From: Caenispirillum salinarum_A
GTDB lineage: Bacteria > Pseudomonadota > Alphaproteobacteria > Rhodospirillales > Rhodospirillaceae
Length of the DNA stretch: 64,000 nt
Assembly (NCBI RefSeq): GCF_044803115.1
Contig: NZ_CP085224.1
Coordinates: 2,790,001-2,854,000, forward strand
Reading direction: 5' to 3'
Of the stretch, positions 25,321 to 32,715 are shown piece by piece. The translations under genes and the position numbers were made by a program. The notes beneath the pieces are model-generated. The model made no database searches, was not told where the DNA came from, and was given only the letters and a program-made list of their open reading frames with translations. Within the stretch, counting starts at the first letter, position 1; the number at the start of each line of letters is the position of its first letter.

Positions 25321-25592
25321 CCAATCCGTTCCGGCGCGGCGGGGCGACGAACCGCATCCGCTGCGGGAACGGGCTCGGGTTCACGGACCGGATGGCGGAG
25401 GTGGAGTTGCCTCCGGCCGCCCGGGCTGTAGAAGGCAACGCCAGGAGAGGCGGTTATCTTGCTTGGGAGAGAGCGGGAAGCCACAGCCGGGTGCGCGGAT
25501 TGTTCAACGTCGCCTCGCACCGAAAGACAATTAATTATAATCTTAGAAATAAGCTAACTATTCTCGGATAGACGAAATATTCTATTCATACA
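25321..25592. mobile_element. Proposed right end of the Tn7-like element
   Basis: Reading the minus strand inward from 25592, the sequence begins TGTATGAATAG and stays AT-rich for about 70 bases, in contrast with the GC-rich coding sequence just outside (25593 onward). The hexamer GAATAG recurs 24 bases apart (offsets 6 and 30) and TATTTC recurs 28 bases apart, as might be expected of repeated TnsB binding sites. TGT is the terminal trinucleotide of Tn7-family elements. The five bases just outside (25593-25597, CCCGC) would be the target duplication. The rest of this interval, from the helicase stop to about 25525, shows no gene. Confidence 0.45.
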
Positions 25593-26327
25593 CCCGCCGC
25601 CGCCCTGCACGTTCACAAGGTAGCGGTGCAGGCCGAAATTGAAGTCCTTGCGGTCGACGGCATAGAAGACCGAGTAGGCGCCCAGGCGCCGCGTGCCGTC
25701 CTCCAGCACCTCCAGCTCACCGCCCTTGAAGCCATAGGTCTCCAGGTCCTCGCGGGCCTTGGCGACCGCGTCGTCGCGCAAGGCACTCCATTCCTCGCGG
25801 CTGAGGGGCGTGTCCTCCGAATCGTATTCGGCCGTCACCCACTCCTCCAGCCGATCGACCTTGCCCTTGACGGTGGCGCCCGAGGCAACGGCTGCCTCCT
25901 CCGCCGCCTTGTCGGCCTGCTTGGCCGTCATGCCGCTGTCGAGCTTCACGAGGAACCCGTTGTCGGTGCGGATTTCTCCAGTAAATGCACGATTTTGCTC
26001 GGCGTTCTTCCGGATCTGTATGATGACGGACGACCGCACCAGAGGGTCCAGTGCCTCGATCCGCTCGTAGACCCCCAGCAGCGCCGGCCCGACGGCCTCG
26101 GCCAACGCGCGGCGGTCTTCCTCGGGCAGCTTGTAGAGGGCATCAAGCATCTTGTAGGTCACGACGCGCCGCGTGCCGTCCTTGGAGTCCGCCGCCATGT
26201 CGCGGATTTTCTGGACCGGATCGGCGAGTGCCGCCGCCCTGTCGGACTCGCCCTTCCCGCCGGCCTTGAACAGTTGCTGGACGGTGGACACCGTCATGCC
26301 CGAAGCGGGCCCGCCGATGGATGCCAT
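25554..26327 (-). CDS. Unknown protein with probably replaced C-terminus
   Basis: A 257-residue protein of unknown function. The ATG at 26327 is preceded by AGGGGGA at good distance. The sequence is soluble, charged and mostly helical, with no signal peptide or recognised domain. A central Lys/Asp-rich segment is followed by a more structured end that includes YSVFYAVDRKDFNFGLHRYL. The last codons (CMNRIFRLSENS) are encoded by AT-rich DNA that looks like the transposon end, so the natural C-terminus has probably been exchanged by the insertion; the protein reads normally up to VNVQGGGG. If so, the 3' end of this gene is the insertion site used by the element. Confidence 0.6.
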   Translation of the reverse strand: MASIGGPASGMTVSTVQQLFKAGGKGESDRAAALADPVQKIRDMAADSKDGTRRVVTYKMLDALYKLPEEDRRALAEAVGPALLGVYERIEALDPLVRSSVIIQIRKNAEQNRAFTGEIRTDNGFLVKLDSGMTAKQADKAAEEAAVASGATVKGKVDRLEEWVTAEYDSEDTPLSREEWSALRDDAVAKAREDLETYGFKGGELEVLEDGTRRLGAYSVFYAVDRKDFNFGLHRYLVNVQGGGGCMNRIFRLSENS

Positions 26328-26441
26328 GATGATCCCCCTTCTGGAGCCGGGAAGATGACGCGCCATACTTCGCGTTTTGCGATAATCGGACTCTAGCGCC
26401 GCTGCCACCAGCAATCAACAGGATCGTGTGGTCACGCAAGG

Positions 26442-26468
26442 AAAAGGGCCCGGCACATGGCCGGGCCC
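26442..26468 (-). terminator. Rho-independent terminator of prpE
   Basis: A perfect 9-bp stem (GGGCCCGGC pairing with GCCGGGCCC, 26446-26468) with a five-base loop is followed on the minus strand by TTTTCC. It lies 35 bases beyond the prpE stop codon. Confidence 0.85.
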
Positions 26469-26502
26469 TCCTCTGTCGGCTGTCGCGTGGCAGGGCGCGG
26501 CG

Positions 26503-28410
26503 TCAGCCGCCGCGCTTCTTGCCGAGGCCGATGCCTTCCAGCGCCTCCTCGATCTCCGGCAGGATGTCCGGATCGTCGATGGTGGGCGGCACCTTCACCT
26601 CGGTGTTGTCGGCCATCTTCTGCATGGTGCCGCGGAGGATCTTGCCCGAGCGGGTCTTGGGCAGCCGCTTGACCACGACCGCCTGCTTGAAGGCGGCGAC
26701 GGGGCCGATCTCTTCGCGGACCAGCTTGACCAGTTCCTTGACGATCTCCTCGTCCGGCCGGTCGACACCCGACTTCAGGCAGACGAAGCCCAGCGGCGCC
26801 TGGCCCTTCAGTTCGTCGGCGACGCCGATGACGGCGCATTCCGCCACGTCGGGGTGCATGGCCAGCACCTCTTCCATGGCGCCGGTGGAAAGGCGGTGGC
26901 CGGCGACGTTGATGACGTCGTCGGTGCGGGTCATGACGTAGACGTAGCCGTCATCGTCAATGAAGCCCGCGTCGCCGGTCTTGTAGTAGCCCGGATAGTC
27001 GGCCAGATAGGCGTCGCGGAAGCGCTGCTCGGCGTTCCACAGCGTCGGCAACGTTCCCGGAGGCAGCGGCAGCTTGCAGACAAGCGCGCCGATCTGGGTC
27101 GGCGGGACGGGCTTGTGGTTCTCGTCCAGCACCTGCACGTTCCAGCCCGGCATGGGCTTGGTCGGCGAGCCGTGCTTGACCGGGAACAGCTCCAGCCCCT
27201 TGGGGTTGCCGCAGATGGCCCAGCCGGTTTCCGTCTGCCACCAGTGGTCGATCACCGGCACCTGCAGGTGCTTCTCCGCCCACTTCAGCGTCTCGGGGTC
27301 CGAGCGCTCGCCGGCCAGGTACAGGGCCTCCAGCGACTTGGTCGAGTACTTCTTGAGGAACTCGCCCTCGGGGTCGTCGCGGCGGATGGCGCGGAAGGCC
27401 GTCGGCGCGGTGAACAGCACCTTGACGTTGTGCTCCTCGATGACGCGCCAGAAGGTGCCGGCGTCCGGCGTGCCCACGGGCTTGCCCTCGAAGACGATGG
27501 TCGTGCAGCCGTGCAGCAGCGGGCCGTAAACGATGTAGGAGTGGCCGACCACCCAGCCGACGTCCGAGGCCGCCCAGTAGACGTCACCCGGCTGCACGTC
27601 ATAGAGCGTCGACATGGTCCACTTCAGCGCCACCGCATGGCCGCCGGTGTCGCGCACGACGCCCTTGGGCTGGCCGGTGGTGCCGGAGGTGTAGAGGATG
27701 TAGAGCGGGTCCGTCGCGGCCACCGGCACGCAGTCGGCGGGCTCGGCGGTTTTCATGGCCTCGTCCCAGTCGATGTCCCGGCCGTCCTGCATGTCGGCCT
27801 TGCACTGCTCGCGCTGGAAGATGACCACGTTGCCCGGCTTGTGGGCGGCCTGCTTGATGGCTTCGTCCACCATGGGCTTGTATGCCACGACGCGGCCCGG
27901 CTCGATGCCGCAGGAGGCGGCGACGATGACCTTGGGCTGGGCGTCGTTGACGCGGGTCGCCAGCTCGTGCGCCGCGAAGCCGCCGAACACAACCGAATGC
28001 ACCGCGCCCAGGCGGGCGCAGGCCAGCATCGCGACCAGGCTCTCGGGGATCATCGGCATGTAGATGATGACGCGGTCGCCCTTCTCCACGCCCTGCGCCT
28101 TCAGCACGCCGGCGAAGCGGGACACCTGATCCTGCAACTCTGCATAGGTGATGGTGCGCTTGGACCCGGTGATCGGGCTGTCGTAGATGATGGCCGCCTG
28201 CTCCGCGCGGCCGCCTTCAACATGGCGGTCGACGGCGTTGTAGCAGGTGTTCAGTTCGCCCCCGGTGAACCAGCGGTACAAGGGCGCGTTGCTGTCGTCC
28301 AGCACCTTGTCCCACGGCTTGGTCCACACGATGTCCTTGGCCGCGTCGCCCCAGAAGCCCTCGGGGTCGTTGAGCGAGCGGTCGTGCGCGGCTTGGTACG
28401 GACTGGTCAT
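26503..28410 (-). CDS. prpE: Propionate-CoA ligase
   Basis: A 635-residue acyl-adenylate-forming enzyme of the acetyl-CoA synthetase family. It activates propionate (and likely acetate) to the CoA thioester via an acyl-AMP. The AMP-binding signature YTSGTTGQPKGVV, the WWQTETGW motif and the C-terminal lysine region KTRSGKILRG, whose Lys closes the adenylation step and is the usual acetylation target, are all present. The N-terminus DRSLNDPEGFWGDAAKDI matches PrpE-type proteins and sets the start at 28410; an upstream ATG at 28452 would add 14 residues. The gene is monocistronic with its own terminator. PrpE and Acs overlap in sequence; PrpE fits better because of the overall motif wording, but acetate use cannot be excluded. 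Confidence 0.85.
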   Translation of the reverse strand: MTSPYQAAHDRSLNDPEGFWGDAAKDIVWTKPWDKVLDDSNAPLYRWFTGGELNTCYNAVDRHVEGGRAEQAAIIYDSPITGSKRTITYAELQDQVSRFAGVLKAQGVEKGDRVIIYMPMIPESLVAMLACARLGAVHSVVFGGFAAHELATRVNDAQPKVIVAASCGIEPGRVVAYKPMVDEAIKQAAHKPGNVVIFQREQCKADMQDGRDIDWDEAMKTAEPADCVPVAATDPLYILYTSGTTGQPKGVVRDTGGHAVALKWTMSTLYDVQPGDVYWAASDVGWVVGHSYIVYGPLLHGCTTIVFEGKPVGTPDAGTFWRVIEEHNVKVLFTAPTAFRAIRRDDPEGEFLKKYSTKSLEALYLAGERSDPETLKWAEKHLQVPVIDHWWQTETGWAICGNPKGLELFPVKHGSPTKPMPGWNVQVLDENHKPVPPTQIGALVCKLPLPPGTLPTLWNAEQRFRDAYLADYPGYYKTGDAGFIDDDGYVYVMTRTDDVINVAGHRLSTGAMEEVLAMHPDVAECAVIGVADELKGQAPLGFVCLKSGVDRPDEEIVKELVKLVREEIGPVAAFKQAVVVKRLPKTRSGKILRGTMQKMADNTEVKVPPTIDDPDILPEIEEALEGIGLGKKRGG

Positions 28411-28871
28411 GGCCTGTCTGCGTTCCCTCTTTTGAGTTCGTCTGCCTTTCACGGGGCCGCCGCTGCGGTCGGCGCGGCCACGGCATCACCGGAAGCCCCT
28501 CCGATGGGTGGGGGCAGTGTGCAATAATTGTTGCGCAAAGGAAAGGCCGCAGACGTGGAATTGTTCGCGCGCCGTGGCGGTAACGCAGCGAAAATTCTCC
28601 AGTCGCCGCCAAATTGCTCCGACGGCGGGATTGTCCGACAACCGGCCCGAAGGGGTGGGTGCAGCCGGATAACGCGCAAACAAGGAAGCGCAAACGAAAA
28701 GGCCTCGCCGGCATCATTTGCGGCCGAGGCCTTGGTCGTTGCAAGCCGCTGATCGAGCGGCGCGGGCGCCGGCGGCGCCGTGATACGGGAACGGAAGCGT
28801 CCCGTTGCAGACTGTCAGGTCATGTCAAAGCGGAAGTATGGTCTCTTCCCTCGTGGCGTCCTGTGCCCGTG
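28411..28871. other. Intergenic region upstream of prpE
   Basis: These 461 bases contain no plausible gene. They hold the leader of prpE, three copies of GCGCAAA (28533, 28674 and 28688; TTTGCGC on the prpE strand), one of them inside the palindrome TTGCGCAA at 28531-28538, and the terminator of the small DUF465 gene at 28699-28733. The TTTGC half-sites recall operators of PccR/RamB-type short-chain fatty acid regulators, but spacing differs from the published PccR site as I remember it. Confidence 0.4.
28694..28733 (-). terminator. Terminator of the DUF465 gene
   Basis: AAGGCCTCG (28699-28707) pairs with CGAGGCCTT (28725-28733) across a 17-base loop that can form extra pairs. On the minus strand the stem is followed by TTTTCGTTT, a normal U-rich tail. 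It is 138 bases past the small gene's stop. Confidence 0.7.
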
Positions 28872-29039
28872 TCAGTGACGCGACATGCGGGCCAGTTCGT
28901 CCTTGATCTTGAGCTTCTGCCGCTTCAGCGTGGCTACCATGGCTGTATCGGGGATCGGTCGGCGACTCTCCTGCTCCAGCTGATGTTCAAGCGTCTGGTG
29001 CTTGGTGGTCAGCGAGTCGATCCGAGCATCGTAGCCCAT
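28872..29039 (-). CDS. YdcH-like DUF465 protein
   Basis: A 55-residue protein too short for most gene finders. It starts with ATG at 29039 behind a strong GGAGG. The sequence (MGYDARIDSLTTKHQTLEHQ then EQESRRPIPD and TLKRQKLKIKDELARM) is the typical DUF465/YdcH pattern: a helical hairpin with a conserved central Pro and a basic second helix ending in the LKD/IKD motif. The function is unknown; members are small cytosolic coiled-coil proteins widespread in alphaproteobacteria. A second member is encoded at 31065. Two tandem copies of ATGGTACGCCA lie just upstream. Confidence 0.85.
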   Translation of the reverse strand: MGYDARIDSLTTKHQTLEHQLEQESRRPIPDTAMVATLKRQKLKIKDELARMSRH

Positions 29040-29061
29040 GGCAAACCTCCGTTATCGGGGT

Positions 29062-29086
29062 ATGGTACGCCAAGCATGGTACGCCA
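29062..29086. repeat. Tandem 11-bp repeat upstream of the DUF465 gene
   Basis: ATGGTACGCCA occurs at 29062-29072 and again at 29076-29086, 14 bases start to start. It lies between the divergent DUF465 and ubiX genes, 23 bases before the former's start codon. It may be a two-site operator or a transcript-leader element. Confidence 0.4.
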
Positions 29087-29121
29087 TTCTGAATGCCGAT
29101 TCCAGGCAATCCGTTAAGCTA

Positions 29122-29150
29122 TTGTGGCCGTATAACTTTCCGTTTATTAC
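29122..29150 (+). promoter_or_regulatory. Predicted sigma-70 promoter of ubiX
   Basis: TTGTGG (29122-29127) and TATTAC (29145-29150) are separated by exactly 17 bases and lie 28 bases before the ubiX start codon. The surrounding AT-rich patch stands out against the local GC content. Confidence 0.5.
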
Positions 29151-29177
29151 CCTTGCCAGACGGGCGACACGCGCTTC

Positions 29178-29753
29178 ATGTACACCTCAGAGAAACCCCG
29201 CATCATTGTCGGAATTACCGGCGCCTCCGGTATTGTCTACGGCCTCAGGACGCTGGAAATACTGCGCGACCTGGACATCGAGACGCACCTGATCCTGTCA
29301 CCCGCCGCCGAGGTGACCCTGGCGCACGAGTGCGACGTGAAGGTCGCCGACATCAAGGCACTGGCGGACGTGGTCCACCGCCACCACGACTTGGCCGCGC
29401 CGCCTTCGTCCGGGTCGTTCCGTACCATGGGTATGCTGGTGGCGCCGTGTTCCGTGCGGTCGCTGTCGGAAATCGCCGGCGGCATGGCGTCAAACCTGCT
29501 GACCCGCGCCGCCGACGTGACGCTCAAGGAGCGCCGCCGGCTGGTGCTGATGGTGCGCGAGACGCCCTTCCACCTGGGTCACCTGCGCGCCATGACCGCG
29601 GTGACGGAGATGGGCGCCATCGTCGCGCCGCCTCTGCCCGCCTTCTACACCCGCCCGCAAAGCCTCGACGACATCGTCGACCATTCGGTCGGCCGGGCAC
29701 TGGACCTGTTCGGGCTGGACGCCGGTGTGGTGAAGCGGTGGGGCGGCGGCTGA
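29178..29753 (+). CDS. ubiX: Flavin prenyltransferase UbiX
   Basis: A 191-residue member of the UbiX/Pad1 family. It attaches a dimethylallyl group to FMN to make prenylated FMN, the cofactor of UbiD-type decarboxylases used in ubiquinone synthesis. The FMN-binding start IIVGITGASGIVYGLR and the conserved APCSVRSLSEIAGGMASNLL and LVLMVRETPFHLGHLRAM segments are intact, and the length is normal. It is a cytosolic dodecamer in known members. The gene stands alone, convergent with pfkA 25 bases away. There is no strong ribosome-binding site; a predicted promoter lies immediately upstream. Confidence 0.93.
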   Translation: MYTSEKPRIIVGITGASGIVYGLRTLEILRDLDIETHLILSPAAEVTLAHECDVKVADIKALADVVHRHHDLAAPPSSGSFRTMGMLVAPCSVRSLSEIAGGMASNLLTRAADVTLKERRRLVLMVRETPFHLGHLRAMTAVTEMGAIVAPPLPAFYTRPQSLDDIVDHSVGRALDLFGLDAGVVKRWGGG

Positions 29754-29778
29754 CCCGCCGGCCACCCCACGTTTCGGA

Positions 29779-30960
29779 TCAGATCTTTTCGGGGCCGGCC
29801 AGGTTCGGGTCGACCGGCATCGCGCTGCCGCACTCCTCCGGCGACGCTGCGTCCTCGTCCAGGCGGTCGAAATCGCCGCAGTAGATGCCCAGTCCCCGCG
29901 CCGTGTGCATGAGGGTGCCGTTGGGGTCCAGCGACCGCGGCCCGATGGTTACGGCGTCCAGCGGCACCTCCACCACGCCACGGTCGCGCCAGGCCACCAT
30001 TTTGCCGAACTTGCGCTGGGCGACCAGGTCGACCGCATGCACGCCGAAAGCCGACGCCAGCAGGCGGTCGTGCATGGAGGGCGTGCCGCCGCGCTGGACG
30101 TGACCCAGGATCGTCACGCGCGTTTCGGCGCCCGTCAGCTCGGCGATGTGTTCGGTCAGGTAGTGGCCGATGCCGCCGTAGCGCTTTTGGCCGCCGGCAT
30201 AGGAAATGGTCGGAGTCTCGCCGTCGGCAGTCTTGCAGCCTTCGGCGACGACCACCAGCGCGTGGCTGCGGCCCTCGCCGTGCAGGACCTCCTTGATCTT
30301 GTCGGCCACGCCCTCCAGCGAGTACGGCACCTCAGGCACCAGCACGACATCCGCCCCGCCGGAAATGCCGGCGTTGAGGGCAATGTGGCCGGCGTCGCGG
30401 CCCATGACCTCCAGGATCATCACGCGGTGATGGCTGGCGGCGGTGGGCTGGAGGCGGTCCAGCGCCTCGGTCACCACGTTGGCGGCGGTGGAGAAGCCAA
30501 CCGATGTGTCGGTGCAATGGACGTCGTTGTCGATGGTCTTGGGCACGCCCACCATGCCGATGTTGCCGGCGGCGCAAAGCTGGCTGACAATCTTCATGCT
30601 GCCGTCGCCGCCGATGACCACCAGGGCGTCCAGGCCCAGCAGCTTCACGCCCTCCACAAAGTCCTGGCTGCGGTCCTTCTTGCTGCCGTCGGGCATGGGG
30701 AAGTTGAACGGGTCGCCCTTGTTGGTGGTGCCGAGCATGGTACCGCCTTCCCGCAGGTGATTGCCCGTGAAGAAGTGCAGGTCCAGCGTGCGGTACTGAA
30801 GCGGGCGGTTCATCAGGCCCATGGTGCCGTCGACGATGCCGAACACCTCCCATCCGTAGGTGCGGATGGCGCGATAGGCGACGGCGCGGATCACGGCATT
30901 CAGGCCGGCGCAGTCGCCGCCGCTCGTCAACACACCAATGCGCTTGATCGGTTTCGCCAT
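29779..30960 (-). CDS. pfkA: 6-phosphofructokinase
   Basis: A 393-residue phosphofructokinase A-family enzyme that phosphorylates fructose 6-phosphate. Motifs: LTSGGDCAGLN at the start, GGDGS at 117-121, PKTIDND at 140-146 with the catalytic Asp, and MGRDAGH at 186-192. The glycine in GGDGS favours ATP as donor, while the Lys in PKTIDND is the residue of pyrophosphate-dependent enzymes; this mixed pair is the pattern of the clade that contains ATP-dependent trypanosome and actinobacterial enzymes. The start at 30960 is set by GAGAGGA upstream. The gene is monocistronic. The donor nucleotide is therefore predicted to be ATP but deserves an assay. Confidence 0.9.
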   Translation of the reverse strand: MAKPIKRIGVLTSGGDCAGLNAVIRAVAYRAIRTYGWEVFGIVDGTMGLMNRPLQYRTLDLHFFTGNHLREGGTMLGTTNKGDPFNFPMPDGSKKDRSQDFVEGVKLLGLDALVVIGGDGSMKIVSQLCAAGNIGMVGVPKTIDNDVHCTDTSVGFSTAANVVTEALDRLQPTAASHHRVMILEVMGRDAGHIALNAGISGGADVVLVPEVPYSLEGVADKIKEVLHGEGRSHALVVVAEGCKTADGETPTISYAGGQKRYGGIGHYLTEHIAELTGAETRVTILGHVQRGGTPSMHDRLLASAFGVHAVDLVAQRKFGKMVAWRDRGVVEVPLDAVTIGPRSLDPNGTLMHTARGLGIYCGDFDRLDEDAASPEECGSAMPVDPNLAGPEKI

Positions 30961-31064
30961 AACAGGTCCTCTCCCTCTCGTGTTCGGCGCGTTCTCCATA
31001 CCCTTTTGAGGGCGTATCTGATAGTGTCCAAAATATTAAGTCATCCCCAGGACGTCCCCCTCCC

Positions 31065-31271
31065 ATGATCGACGACGAGACTCAACGGCTGCGGTCCCAG
31101 CTTGCCATGTTGAAGGAAGAGCACCGGGACCTGGACGACGTGATTGCCCGTCTGGTGGAGAAGGCTCCCTTCGATCAGCTCCAGTTGCAACGCCTGAAAA
31201 AGCGCAAACTGATGCTGAAGGACGAGATTTCGTACATCGAGGCGCAGCTGCACCCCGACATCATCGCCTGA
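31065..31271 (+). CDS. YdcH-like DUF465 protein (second copy)
   Basis: A 68-residue helical protein of the DUF465 family. The second helix reads LKKRKLMLKDEISYIEAQL, matching the basic LKD motif of the family; the first helix EEHRDLDDVIARL and a central QLQ-rich turn are also typical. It is only 43% similar by eye to the copy at 28872, so the two are old paralogues rather than a recent duplication. Function unknown. AGGACG lies 10 bases before the start codon. Divergent from pfkA and convergent with the degenerate GGDEF gene. Confidence 0.82.
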   Translation: MIDDETQRLRSQLAMLKEEHRDLDDVIARLVEKAPFDQLQLQRLKKRKLMLKDEISYIEAQLHPDIIA

Positions 31272-31282
31272 GCCCGGGCCCG

Positions 31283-32047
31283 TCAGGCCGGTTCGGACGC
31301 CGCACGCATGCTGGCGTCTGCGGCCTCCACCGCGCTTTCCGGTGTCATGCCGGGCTCCAGGATCATCGAGGCCGCCCGCACGTCCAGCACGAGGTCGCCG
31401 TCCTCGTGACGCGGCGGATAGGCCGTGACGGCATCCCGCAGCGCCGCCACGCGGCCGCCGGCCGTGATCGGGTCGAGCATGGTCAGCACCACGCCGATGC
31501 CGGCCCCGCCCGTGGCGCCCACCACGTCGGCCCGACCGACTCCGCCCACCAGCACATCCGCCATGTGCCGCAAGGCCGTCTCGGCCGCCGCGATGCCCTG
31601 CTCGGCGTGCAGGGCCTCGAAATTGGCCAGGTAGAACAGGCCCAGCACGGGCGGCGTGCCGGCGTCACGGTCCGATCCGGCCGACTGCAGCACAAGATTC
31701 AGTTCGCGGTCGAAGGCGCGGCGGTTGAGCACCGGCAGCAGGGCATCCCGGTCGGCCAGGCCTTCCAGGTAGGCCTGCCGCCCTTCCGCCTGCTCCAGCG
31801 CCCAGCGAAACCGGTCGACATCACCCATCAGGTCCTCCAGCGCATGGCGGACCGAGGGCGTCAGTTCGGCGGTCGGAATACCGTGCAGCGAGGTGATGTC
31901 ATGAGGCGGTGCCACGCTGGCGGCACCGTAAGCCTGCGCGGCTCGGGAAAAGGCGCTGCCGCGGCCCTTGCGGCCGCCGCCGTCGTTCTGCCCTTCCCTG
32001 CGCCATCCCACGCCTTGCGCCGGCGGCGGCGGGTTGATGTCCGGCAT
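31283..32047 (-). CDS. Degenerate GGDEF-domain protein
   Basis: A 254-residue protein whose C-terminal 165 residues follow the diguanylate cyclase fold: DRDALLPVLNRRAFDREL matches the opening D-LTGL-NRR box, and the following alpha/beta pattern fits. The active-site loop that should read GGDEF is ATGGAGIGVVL, so the metal-binding and catalytic acids are missing and no cyclic di-GMP synthesis is expected. Such proteins often serve as effector or scaffold domains. The first 85 residues are a Gly/Pro-rich, probably disordered leader. No receiver or membrane segment is present. It is convergent with the DUF465 gene and divergent from purE. Confidence 0.7.
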   Translation of the reverse strand: MPDINPPPPAQGVGWRREGQNDGGGRKGRGSAFSRAAQAYGAASVAPPHDITSLHGIPTAELTPSVRHALEDLMGDVDRFRWALEQAEGRQAYLEGLADRDALLPVLNRRAFDRELNLVLQSAGSDRDAGTPPVLGLFYLANFEALHAEQGIAAAETALRHMADVLVGGVGRADVVGATGGAGIGVVLTMLDPITAGGRVAALRDAVTAYPPRHEDGDLVLDVRAASMILEPGMTPESAVEAADASMRAASEPA

Positions 32048-32197
32048 CGGTCATGTCCTTCTGCCATGGCCTGCGAACCACAGGCTACCACCTTCGGGCG
32101 GGGAAACGAACAGGAAGTCGCCGCGCCCCTTGCAGCGGGCTTTCCGGGCCCTATAATCCCGGTCTTTCCGAAACCCAACTCACTGCGGGAGACCACC

Positions 32198-32680
32198 ATG
32201 GACGTCGGCATCATCATGGGCAGCCAGTCGGACTGGGAAACCATGCGCCACGCCGTCGATGTCCTGGAGCAGCTGGGGGTCGCCCACGAGGTCAAGATCG
32301 TCTCCGCCCACCGCACGCCGCAGCGCCTGGTGGACTATGCCACCTCGGCCAGGGAGCGCGGGCTGAAGTGCGTGATCGCCGGGGCCGGCGGCGCGGCCCA
32401 CCTGCCCGGGATGTGCGCCAGCATGACGCCCCTGCCCGTCTTCGGCGTGCCTGTGCAGTCCAAGGCGCTGAACGGCATGGACAGCCTGCTGTCCATCGTC
32501 CAGATGCCCGCCGGCGTTCCCGTGGGTACCCTTGCCATCGGCCGCGCCGGGGCCGTGAACGCCGGGCTGATGGCCGCCTCCGTGATCGCCTTGATGGATG
32601 ACGCCGTGGCGGCCAAACTGGACGCCTTTCGCGCCGAGCAGACCGAGGCCGTCGCCGACGAACCGCGCGACGACGCCTGA
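32198..32680 (+). CDS. purE: N5-carboxyaminoimidazole ribonucleotide mutase
   Basis: A 160-residue class I PurE. It moves the carboxyl group of N5-CAIR to give CAIR in purine synthesis. Diagnostic segments are IIMGSQSDWETM, VSAHRTPQRL with the catalytic His, and AGAGGAAHLPGM, all normal. GGGAG eight bases before ATG 32198 sets the start. purK follows after 35 bases, as in most proteobacteria, so the two form an operon for the two-step bicarbonate route. The C-terminal tail is slightly longer and acidic than in E. coli. Confidence 0.96.
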   Translation: MDVGIIMGSQSDWETMRHAVDVLEQLGVAHEVKIVSAHRTPQRLVDYATSARERGLKCVIAGAGGAAHLPGMCASMTPLPVFGVPVQSKALNGMDSLLSIVQMPAGVPVGTLAIGRAGAVNAGLMAASVIALMDDAVAAKLDAFRAEQTEAVADEPRDDA

Positions 32681-32715
32681 TTCCGTTTAGAAACCCGACA
32701 GCCGACGAGCCTTCC

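Larger units (their letters stand above)
12455..25592 (-). mobile_element. Tn7-like transposon: tns module through the proposed right end
   Basis: The module holds minus-strand genes for a second TniQ, TnsA, TnsB, TnsC, TnsD/TniQ and a split tyrosine recombinase, with Gabija-like genes between the tns genes and the right border. Having both TnsA (endonuclease) and TnsB (DDE transposase) implies cut-and-paste transposition of the Tn7 type. The proposed right end is the 5'-TGT at 25592-25590 (minus strand), where AT-rich sequence meets GC-rich chromosomal coding sequence. The left end is not in view and probably lies beyond the window, in which case everything from base 1 is also inside the element. 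No TnsE, Cas gene or CRISPR array is visible. Confidence 0.7.

Noticed and set aside
12455..25592. CRISPR-associated transposon
   Set aside because: Two TniQ proteins raised the idea, but I see no repeat-spacer array and no Cas gene in the window.
26428..28527. A 699-codon open frame antisense to prpE
   Set aside because: Product is a repetitive His/Gln/Arg/Val sequence typical of a shadow; prpE motifs are intact on the other strand.
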